Shown here one piece after another: positions 1-4,626 of a stretch of 6,476 bases of DNA. Made by a program: the position numbers and the translations under genes. Source of the DNA: a bacterium (GTDB lineage: Bacteria; Chloroflexota; Dormibacteria; Aeolococcales; Bog-877); NCBI GenBank assembly GCA_021798435.1, contig JAJZGN010000111.1, positions 1 to 6,476 on the forward strand, read 5' to 3'. The first letter of the stretch is position 1. Each line of letters begins with the position of its first letter. The notes beneath the pieces are model-generated. The model saw nothing but the letters and a program-made list of their open reading frames with translations, did no database searches and was not told where the DNA came from.

Positions 1-57
1 CTCCAGCGGCGGCGCGGTCATCACCGCCCTGGGAGATAGCACCGGTATCCCCGGGGG

Positions 58-270
58 CTATGGGGCCACCAACCCAACCGCGGTCCGGCCGTCCGCTTCT
101 GCAACCGGGACAGCTCGGCCGCCGCACCCCGGTCTCGCTGCCGCCGCCAGTCCGGCGATCAGGCAGCGGCACAGCCCCTCGCGGCGCAGCACCTGGCCCT
201 GGTTGGCCTTGTCCGGAGTCTCGTGCTCCAGCTGCCCAGGGGCGTCGACTTCGACGGGGGTGGTGACCGT
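58..270 (-). CDS. Candidate 70-residue ORF with ACG in start position
   Basis: Unrecognised small frame. A perfect AAGGAGGT Shine-Dalgarno (286 down to 279) is followed by 8 bases and then ACG at 270-268, exactly where a start codon belongs. The frame runs to TAG at 60-58. The first ~44 codons end in G or C about nine times in ten. They read as a balanced acidic/basic sequence beginning TVTTPVEVDAPGQLEHETPD, followed by an Ala/Leu-rich hydrophobic stretch (LIAGLAAAA) and a Gly/Arg tail. The upstream in-frame TAG overlaps the Shine-Dalgarno, so no earlier start is possible. The frame could be a gene using a rare ACG start, a gene killed by an ATG-to-ACG change, or chance. Plus-strand frame 2 shares the same G+C-rich third positions, so codon bias alone does not settle the strand. 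Amino-acid composition and the ribosome binding site favour the minus strand. Confidence 0.25.
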   Translation of the reverse strand, partial: TVTTPVEVDAPGQLEHETPDKANQGQVLRREGLCRCLIAGLAAAARPGCGGRAVPVAEADGRTAVGLVAP

Positions 271-336
271 GTACGGCTACCTCCTTCCGACCGTGTGCAA
301 TCGGCTCGTCAGGTTGAGCCCCTGGGTCGCACCATG

Positions 337-366
337 TTGACCCTGGGCGGTGCCCGTGGTTAGATT
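337..366 (+). promoter_or_regulatory. Putative promoter of the lipoprotein gene
   Basis: TTGACC at 337-342 matches five of six bases of the housekeeping -35 consensus. After 18 bases, TAGATT at 361-366 matches four of six of the -10 and fits TANNNT. Transcription would begin near 372-373, essentially on the GTG start codon, which implies a leaderless mRNA. This is read from sequence pattern only. Confidence 0.4.
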
Positions 367-371
367 CTTCA

Positions 372-893
372 GTGGAAACGGATTCGGAGCAATCCGAAGC
401 TGGTGGTCGCTCCATCCGTTTCCCCCACGCCGCCAGGTCGCCGCTGGCAGTCATCTTTGGAGCAGCGATCTTGTTAGCCACGCTGATGGCTGCAGGTTGT
501 GCAGCCACCCCGGTGCGGCCAAGGGAACCGCGGATACCGCCCTTACAAACGCCGTCTCCGACGACCATCCCCGCAGGTGACGGGGCGGTGCGCGGTGGCA
601 TCGACTTCTGCGCCGGGGTCTTCCCGAAGGCATATCCACGGTTTGTGGCCGGCACGGTGAAGGTGTTTCGCGGCACCCTGAAGTCCGAGCCGGCGTCCCC
701 GTCCAACGGCGTGCAGTACGTGCTTCCTGGCGTGGCGGTGGCCCAAGCCAAGGTGGGGGTCAACCAGGAGTTCCAGTTCATTCTTCCACCCGGCGACTAC
801 GTCTTGGATGTGGGCCCCCCTTGGAGCGCGGTCGAAGTGGTAGTTCGGCCAGGCGCGACCTCCGTGAAGGACATCCCTGGCGGCTGCCTGTGA
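372..893 (+). CDS. Small lipoprotein with predicted beta-sandwich domain
   Basis: Unrecognised 173-residue lipoprotein. An N-terminal tail (1-22) with several Arg/His residues precedes a hydrophobic segment (about 25-40) and a lipobox-like LMAAGC. Cys43 would be the lipidated residue and anchor the protein on the outer face of the cytoplasmic membrane. A Pro/Thr/Arg-rich linker (about 46-70) follows. The remaining ~100 residues contain alternating beta-strand patterns ending in a turn such as FILPPGDYVLDVG and a strand VEVVVRPGATSVKDI. This resembles carboxypeptidase-regulatory/transthyretin-like sandwich domains that are often attached to cell-surface proteins, but the assignment is by pattern and not by firm homology. 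Two further Cys residues (in IDFCAG and in the final GGCL) could form a disulfide. The GTG at 372 was chosen because later in-frame starts would cut into the signal sequence. No Shine-Dalgarno is visible, so translation is probably leaderless. It converges with the exported-protein gene at 1086-1613. Confidence 0.65.
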   Translation: METDSEQSEAGGRSIRFPHAARSPLAVIFGAAILLATLMAAGCAATPVRPREPRIPPLQTPSPTTIPAGDGAVRGGIDFCAGVFPKAYPRFVAGTVKVFRGTLKSEPASPSNGVQYVLPGVAVAQAKVGVNQEFQFILPPGDYVLDVGPPWSAVEVVVRPGATSVKDIPGGCL

Positions 894-1085
894 GGAAGAG
901 GTCCGGTCAGACTCCTGCCTGCGCCGTGTCCAGCCGACGTCGGACGGTCCGATTGTCCCCCCGGTGAAGTGGCGGGTCGCCGAGCGCCATGCTCAGAGCG
1001 CCAATCGTCACTCGCTCCGCCGACTCCTCGAGGATCCCGCGCCATGCCTCGGGGGCGGCCGACCCCGTTCGCAAGCGCCGGTGCC
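894..1085. other. Spacer between two convergent exported-protein genes
   Basis: This 192-base spacer has no supported gene. It contains a perfect dyad at 940-952 (TCGGAC-G-GTCCGA), and the GGTCCG element also occurs at 900-905, so alternative hairpins are possible. There is no T-run typical of an intrinsic terminator. A terminator serving one or both flanking genes may lie here, but the signal is weak. Confidence 0.35.
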
Positions 1086-1613
1086 TCAGCCGGCCCGCAC
1101 CACCAGCGCCGGGCAACTGCCCGTGAGCCGCTCTTGAAAGTTGGCCACTATGCAGGCGAACCCCTGAACTTCTATCGTGGCCGCCCCGCGGCTCACTGCC
1201 CTGAAATAGATCTCCCCATTTCTCACCCCACGACGCGCGACCACAGATGGCCTGGAAGACGCCGCGCCCGGGGTCCCGGTCGGACACTCACCCGGCATAC
1301 AGCCCAAGGCGAACGTGGAGCCCTGCGGAATCGTGATGACCGGCAAGGGGTTGCCATCCGCTGGCGAGTAGAGCTCGCCCATGCAGTTCCCCAGCCTGAA
1401 CGCGGGACCAGCTTGGGTCCGCGCCCAGAGTGGTGTTACACAAAACGAGAACGCGAATGTGGGCCTCGGAATCGCGTGAGGAGGGAATGGGCTGGTGATC
1501 CAAGACGCCATCAGGGCAGCCATCAACAGGAGCACAATTGCCGATGCGGTCACGATGCAGCGTCCTGGCGAGGGCGGTCGCAGCGCCTTCGGCAAATGCC
1601 AACGCCCATACAC
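1086..1613 (-). CDS. Membrane-anchored exported protein, Ig-like domain, cysteine-rich
   Basis: Unrecognised 175-residue protein when the GTG at 1613 is taken as the start. A short basic N-terminus (about 1-18, with several Arg/Lys/His) leads into a strongly hydrophobic segment (about 20-39, TASAIVLLLMAALMASWI) that acts as signal anchor or signal peptide. The outside part has six cysteines (about residues 58, 77, 105, 110, 154 and 167), suggesting disulfides. From about residue 90 there is a beta-rich stretch with ITIPQGSTFALG and later GEIYFRAVSRGAATIEV. This pattern is typical of bacterial Ig-like domains and also of chagasin-type inhibitor folds. The protein ends at ALVVRAG. The open frame continues upstream to 1979, but that part is Pro/Arg-rich and looks non-coding. 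A GTG at 1553 is an alternative start but would remove the basic n-region. No Shine-Dalgarno is seen. A TATGGT box sits 6 bases before the GTG, consistent with leaderless expression. Confidence 0.6.
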   Translation of the reverse strand: MYGRWHLPKALRPPSPGRCIVTASAIVLLLMAALMASWITSPFPPHAIPRPTFAFSFCVTPLWARTQAGPAFRLGNCMGELYSPADGNPLPVITIPQGSTFALGCMPGECPTGTPGAASSRPSVVARRGVRNGEIYFRAVSRGAATIEVQGFACIVANFQERLTGSCPALVVRAG

Positions 1614-1625
1614 GATCGAACCATA
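1614..1625 (-). promoter_or_regulatory. Putative -10 box of the exported-protein gene
   Basis: On the minus strand, TATGGT (1625 down to 1620) lies 6 bases before the GTG at 1613. It fits the TANNNT -10 of leaderless promoters and matches four of six bases of the consensus. A perfect TTGACA exists further upstream (1666 down to 1661), but 35 bases separate it from this box, too far for a standard -35. It may be coincidental or belong to another start. Confidence 0.3.
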
Positions 1626-1895
1626 AGCCCGTGGAGGCGAGGGCTGAGGCGCTGGGGCTTTGTCAATTCGGCACCGGGTGGCGAGACGCGCCCCCGGCTG
1701 CCCAGGCCGAGCGGCAGGTTCGTGGTCGACAGCCACGGTGACGTGCCGCTGGCCCCTCTTCCATCCGATTCCTTCGATCCCGACCGCCCAATCCCGGTCG
1801 TTGACCTGCAGGGACCCGCGGGAGCGCGGAAGGTGCGTCTCGCGTCCACCCGCCCAGCTCACCCCCGACCAGGACCGTAGGGAGTGAAAAGCGCC

Positions 1896-1937
1896 TATGA
1901 TCCCGGCGACAGAAGGACCGCTGGTTCTCGGAGGAGG
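1896..1937 (+). promoter_or_regulatory. -10 box and Shine-Dalgarno of the SnoaL-like gene
   Basis: TATGAT at 1896-1901 matches five of six bases of the -10 consensus. It would start transcription near 1908, giving a leader of about 35 bases. No convincing -35 precedes it. GGAGGAGG at 1930-1937 is a strong ribosome binding site 5 bases before the ATG at 1943 and fixes that start. Confidence 0.5.
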
Positions 1938-1942
1938 CGAAG

Positions 1943-2329
1943 ATGTCCCAAGAAAGCACCCGAAGAGTGGTGGAGGCATACCTCGGTGACCACGGGGTCG
2001 AGGCCCTCGCCGAGGACGTGGTGTTCACGGTCATGGGCTCTGGCCAGGTGGCACGCGGGAAGGAGGAGGTCGCTGCCCTCCTCGACTACTTCTACCACCG
2101 GGCCTTCGAGGCCACCGCCCGCGGCCGGAGCCTGGTGGTGGGTGAGTCCCAGGCCGTCTTCGAGGGAGATTTCGAAGGGCGGCACGTGGGCGAGTTCGCG
2201 GGCATCCCCGCCACCATGAAGACCGTGAGAGTGCCGCTCTGCGTCGTCTACGACATTGCCGGCGACCGGATCACGGCGGCGCGGATCTACTTCGAGATGG
2301 ACGCGCTCCGGGATCAACTCGGCCGCTGA
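1943..2329 (+). CDS. SnoaL-like (NTF2-fold) ester-cyclase-family protein
   Basis: A 128-residue single-domain protein of the SnoaL-like/NTF2 superfamily. An N-terminal helix (STRRVVEAYLG) is followed by the DVVFTVMGSGQVARGKEEVAALLDYFYHRAF pattern (about 25-55), which is typical of the fold's cone-shaped alpha+beta barrel. Next come FEGRHVGEFAGIPAT (about 78-91) and VYDIAGDRITAARIYFEMDALRDQLG (about 102-127), both characteristic of the SnoaL-like ester-cyclase branch. Members include polyketide cyclases, hydrolases and many proteins with unknown small-molecule substrates, so the fold is confident but the reaction is not. The start is fixed by a strong Shine-Dalgarno. Length is normal for the family and there is no signal peptide, so it is cytoplasmic. 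It ends 13 bases from the convergent tpl gene. A role with phenol or tyrosine products is possible from position alone but has no direct support. Confidence 0.85.
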   Translation: MSQESTRRVVEAYLGDHGVEALAEDVVFTVMGSGQVARGKEEVAALLDYFYHRAFEATARGRSLVVGESQAVFEGDFEGRHVGEFAGIPATMKTVRVPLCVVYDIAGDRITAARIYFEMDALRDQLGR

Positions 2330-2358
2330 GCGCCCGCCCCGGCTAGGTCGGCAGCGGC
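2322..2358. terminator. Inverted repeat spanning the two convergent gene ends
   Basis: GCCGCTG (2322-2328) and CAGCGGC (2352-2358) form a perfect 7-bp inverted repeat with a 23-base, G+C-rich loop. It encloses the stop codons of both the SnoaL-like gene and tpl. The position suits a bidirectional terminator, but there is no T-run on either strand and part of each arm is coding sequence, so the call is tentative. Confidence 0.3.
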
Positions 2359-3764
2359 TCGAAGCGGGCCTGGAAGAAGCGCAGGTACCGCGGCTCGTGG
2401 GTCATCCTGAGGCCGCGCGCCGAACTCGCGGCACCGTAGACAGCCTCCACCGACTCCGCCACCACATCCATGTGGGCCTGGGTGTACACCCGGCGGGGGA
2501 TTGTGAGCCGGGTCAGTTCCAGCTTGGGCCGGCGGTGGTCACCGGTCTTCGGGTCCCGCCCCGCGGACACGATCCCCCGCTCCATGCTCCGGATACCGGA
2601 GTCGAGGTAGAGCTCCGCCGCCAACGTCTGGGCCGGGAAGGCGTCCTGGGGGAGGTGCGAGTAGAAGCGCTTGGCATCGAGGAAGATGCCGTGGCCCCCC
2701 ACGGGATGGACGAAGGGGATCCCGGCTCCGTCCAGCAGTTCGCCCAGGTAGCGGACCTGCCCGACCCGGGCCCGGATGTGCTCCTCCTGGACCGACTCCC
2801 GGATGCCAACGGCGATGGCGGCCATGTCGCGACCGGCCAGGCCGCCGTAGGTGTGCAGGCCCTCGAAGACGATCACCAGGTTGCGGATCTCGTCGAAGAG
2901 CTGTTCGTCGTTCACCGCCAGCCAGCCCCCGATATTGACCAGGGCGTCCTTCTTGGCCGACATCCAGGCCCCGTCGACCAGGGAGCAGAACTCGCGCACG
3001 ATCGTCCCGATGGTGCGGTCCGCGTAGCCGGGCTCCCTCTCCTGGATGAAGAGCGCGTTCTCCACCAGCCGGGTGGCGTCCAGATAGATCGGGACCCCGT
3101 GCCGCTGGCAGAGATCGCGGACCTCCCGCAGATTGGCGATCGAGACCGGCTGCCCTCCGGCCATGTTCACGGTCGCCGCGAGGCTGAGGAACGCGACCTC
3201 CGATCCTCCCCGGCGGCCGATCACCTCCGCCAGCTTCTCCAGGTCGACGTTGCCCTTGAAGGGGTGGAGGCTCTCCGGGTCGTGAGCCTCGTCGATGATC
3301 ACGTCGACGAAGATCCCCCCGGCGCGCTCCTCGTGGTCGCGCGTGGTGGTGAAATACATGTTTCCGGGCACGAACTGGCCCCGCCGGATGGCGCACTGGC
3401 TGAGGAGGTGCTCGGCCCCCCGCCCCTGGTGGGTGGGCACGACATGGGGAAACCCGTAGGTCTCACGGATGGCGTCCTCGAACTCGTAGAAGTTGCGCGA
3501 GCCCGCGTACGCCTCGTCCCCCAGCATGATGGCCGCCCACTGTCGGTCGCTCATGGCGTTGGTGCCGGAGTCGGTGAGGAGGTCGATGTAGACGTCCTCA
3601 GAGCGCAGCAGGAAGGTGTTGTAGCCCGCCTCCTCCAGGGCCGACTGGCGATGCTCCCGAGTGGAGATGCTCAGCGGCTCGACCATCTTGATCTTCCAGG
3701 GCTCCGCCCAGGAGCGGCGCCGCAGCTGCTGTCCGGTGGTGGCGGGGAGGTGGGAGGTGCTCAT
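2343..3764 (-). CDS. tpl: Tyrosine phenol-lyase
   Basis: PLP-dependent beta-eliminating lyase that converts L-tyrosine to phenol, pyruvate and ammonium (EC 4.1.99.2). It is cytoplasmic and normally a homotetramer. At 473 residues it is about 17 longer than Citrobacter TPL. From memory of that enzyme, its numbering plus 15 gives the equivalent residue here. Conserved residues are Thr64/Ser66 (LTDSG), Tyr86 (GDEAYAGS), QGRG with Arg115, Asp229 and Arg232 (YLDATR), the Schiff-base lysine Lys272 (SAKKD), His358 (GGHG), Arg419 and Phe463. Thr139 (FTTTR) and Arg396 (SMERG) mark tyrosine specificity; tryptophanase has Asp and Ile at these positions. Met288 of Citrobacter TPL is replaced by Leu303. 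The start at 3764 has no Shine-Dalgarno, but TAGCAT lies 6 bases upstream, as in leaderless genes, which supports the N-terminal extension. It is divergent from a GntR regulator that probably controls it. Tryptophanase is the only serious alternative. Confidence 0.95.
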   Translation of the reverse strand: MSTSHLPATTGQQLRRRSWAEPWKIKMVEPLSISTREHRQSALEEAGYNTFLLRSEDVYIDLLTDSGTNAMSDRQWAAIMLGDEAYAGSRNFYEFEDAIRETYGFPHVVPTHQGRGAEHLLSQCAIRRGQFVPGNMYFTTTRDHEERAGGIFVDVIIDEAHDPESLHPFKGNVDLEKLAEVIGRRGGSEVAFLSLAATVNMAGGQPVSIANLREVRDLCQRHGVPIYLDATRLVENALFIQEREPGYADRTIGTIVREFCSLVDGAWMSAKKDALVNIGGWLAVNDEQLFDEIRNLVIVFEGLHTYGGLAGRDMAAIAVGIRESVQEEHIRARVGQVRYLGELLDGAGIPFVHPVGGHGIFLDAKRFYSHLPQDAFPAQTLAAELYLDSGIRSMERGIVSAGRDPKTGDHRRPKLELTRLTIPRRVYTQAHMDVVAESVEAVYGAASSARGLRMTHEPRYLRFFQARFEPLPT

Positions 3765-3776
3765 GCTGGCATGCTA
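3765..3776 (-). promoter_or_regulatory. Putative -10 box of tpl
   Basis: On the minus strand, TAGCAT (3776 down to 3771) sits 6 bases before the tpl ATG. It has the TANNNT form and leaves no room for a leader, so the transcript would start at or next to the start codon. No good -35 is found 16-18 bases upstream. The inverted repeat at 3789-3808 lies in that place instead, consistent with repressor occlusion or activator dependence. Confidence 0.4.
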
Positions 3777-3788
3777 TCAGACCGGATT

Positions 3789-3808
3789 CTGGTATCTTTC
3801 CTTACCAG
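3789..3808. promoter_or_regulatory. Probable operator of the GntR/FCD regulator
   Basis: CTGGTA (3789-3794), 8 bases, then TACCAG (3803-3808) form a perfect inverted repeat. The TGGT/ACCA half-sites resemble those bound by FadR-type GntR regulators. GGTATC also recurs as a direct repeat at 3791-3796 and 3812-3817, 21 bases or about two helical turns apart. The repeat lies between the presumed -10 boxes of tpl and of the regulator. It would cover the -35 regions of both, so one bound dimer could repress both genes. Confidence 0.5.
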
Positions 3809-3813
3809 TTCGG

Positions 3814-3819
3814 TATCAT
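3814..3819 (+). promoter_or_regulatory. Putative -10 box of the regulator gene
   Basis: TATCAT (3814-3819) has the TANNNT form and matches four of six bases of the consensus. It overlaps the second GGTATC repeat. Transcription would begin near 3826, about 25 bases before the ATG at 3851. No clear -35 is seen. Confidence 0.35.
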
Positions 3820-3850
3820 TTTGAGCCCGGGAACGGGTACCCTCGTGGCG

Positions 3851-4606
3851 ATGAAATCCTTCGCCATCGGACCGGTTCGCACCCGCCGCAGTTTCGAGGA
3901 GGCGGTTTCACAGATCGCCGAGGCGATCCGGGCCGGAGACTTTGGTGTCGGCGATCGTCTCCCCTCCGAGAGGGTCCTGGCGACCACCATGGAGATCTCG
4001 CGGCCCACCTTGAGAGAGGCGCTGCGGGTGCTTCGCGAGGCCGGGGTGCTCGCCCCCCGAGACGGGGCGCTCACCGTGGTGTCGGAGAAGATTCCAGTTG
4101 GGGTCCTGGAGCAGCGTTCCGAACTTCGCATCGGGGAGGTGGCCCAGGTGTTGGAGGCGAGGCGGCTGCTGGAGCCCCGAGTGGCCCAGCTGGCCGGGAT
4201 GTACGCCACCGAGCAGGACCTGGAGGACCTGGGCGAGATACTTGACCGCCAGCGGGCCGCCGCCGGCGACCGGGACCGGGTAAGGCTCCTGGACACCAGG
4301 TTCCACCTGGCGATCGCCCGGGCCACCCGCAACCACGTGGTCGTGGACCTCACGCGCTCCCTCCTCCGCCGGGTCGAGATCGCGCGGGACATGGCGCTGC
4401 GGACCCCGGTCGAGCCTCGAAGGGTGATCGAGATGCACGAGCGCACCCTCCGGGCCATCGCCGCCGGTGACCCGCATGAGATCGATGCGGCGATGGACGA
4501 GCACCTCGCCTATCTGGAGGTGATCTGGGAGCGCGAGTCCGGCCGGCCCCGGCTGCGCCGTCCGCCGGAGTTCCTCATCTCCAAGGTGGCGGCAGACCCT
4601 GGCTGA
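3851..4606 (+). CDS. GntR-family transcriptional regulator, FadR/FCD type
   Basis: DNA-binding regulator of 251 residues, the usual size for the FadR/FCD branch. The N-terminal winged helix-turn-helix spans about residues 10-78, with AIRAGDFGVGDRLPSERVLA followed by ISRPTLREALRVLREAGVL, the classic GntR recognition segment. The C-terminal helical FCD ligand domain (about 90-235) carries a probable metal/ligand set: Asp148 and His152 in LLDTRFHLAIARATRN, His196 in EMHERTL and His218 in MDEHLAYLE. ATG 3851 was chosen because the domain begins shortly after it. GTG 3845 and TTG 3821 are in-frame alternatives, and no strong Shine-Dalgarno decides between them. It is divergent from tpl across a gap of under 90 bases that contains a probable operator, so I infer that it represses tpl and itself. 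The effector may be tyrosine or a breakdown product, but this is a guess. It ends 13 bases from the convergent oxidase gene. Confidence 0.92.
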   Translation: MKSFAIGPVRTRRSFEEAVSQIAEAIRAGDFGVGDRLPSERVLATTMEISRPTLREALRVLREAGVLAPRDGALTVVSEKIPVGVLEQRSELRIGEVAQVLEARRLLEPRVAQLAGMYATEQDLEDLGEILDRQRAAAGDRDRVRLLDTRFHLAIARATRNHVVVDLTRSLLRRVEIARDMALRTPVEPRRVIEMHERTLRAIAAGDPHEIDAAMDEHLAYLEVIWERESGRPRLRRPPEFLISKVAADPG

Positions 4607-4612
4607 CGGGCC

Positions 4613-4626
4613 CTCCTGGTCAGGAG
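4613..4626. terminator. Small hairpin between convergent gene ends
   Basis: CTCCT, GGTC and AGGAG (4613-4626) can form a 5-bp stem with a 4-base loop in the gap between the regulator stop and the oxidase stop, overlapping the latter. It is short and has no T-run, so it is at best a weak bidirectional terminator and may be chance. Confidence 0.2.

Larger units (their letters stand above)
1..371. other. Left-edge stretch without a secure gene
   Basis: No frame here gives a protein that I recognise. One plus-strand frame is open from base 2 to the TGA at 338-340. Its first ~35 residues (Gly/Ala/Thr/Ser-rich) could be the tail of an exported protein, but the rest is Ser/Arg/Trp/Cys-rich, as expected for antisense translation of G+C-rich DNA. 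The opposite strand carries a more protein-like short frame at 58-270, listed separately. The right end of the stretch holds the presumed promoter of the lipoprotein gene that starts at 372. The stretch could also include the decayed end of a gene lying to the left of the window. Confidence 0.5.
1614..1942. other. Spacer between divergent genes
   Basis: This is about 330 bases between the divergent exported-protein gene (minus) and the SnoaL-like gene (plus). Long open frames run through it on both strands, but their translations are Pro/Arg/Ser-rich and lack hydrophobic-core or motif patterns, so I treat them as by-products of high G+C. It holds the presumed promoters of both flanking genes. 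I see no RNA gene or long repeat in it. Confidence 0.5.

Noticed and set aside
2..340. Plus-strand frame open from the left edge, as the end of a secreted protein
   Set aside because: Only the first ~35 residues look plausible; the remainder has antisense-like composition and no domain is recognisable.
969..1880. Plus-strand open frame of 303 codons
   Set aside because: Very Arg/Pro/Gly-rich with no hydrophobic pattern or ribosome binding site, and antisense to a frame with a clear membrane segment and Ig-like strand pattern.
1614..1979. Upstream extension of the exported-protein frame to an ATG at 1979
   Set aside because: Pro/Arg/Ser-rich, overlaps the ribosome binding site and 5' end of the SnoaL-like gene on the other strand, and would bury the membrane segment in mid-protein.
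2343..3764. Tryptophanase as an alternative to tyrosine phenol-lyase
   Set aside because: FTTTR and SMERG carry the TPL Thr and Arg where tryptophanase has Asp and Ile, and the surrounding sequence follows TPL much more closely.
2256..3824. Plus-strand open frame of 522 codons
   Set aside because: It is antisense to tpl, whose catalytic residues are all conserved. The plus-strand translation has no motif and the Val/Asp/Arg/Leu-rich repetition expected from complementing G+C-rich codons.
3802..4458. Minus-strand frame of 218 codons opposite the regulator
   Set aside because: Ser/Arg-rich antisense translation of a clear GntR/FCD protein.
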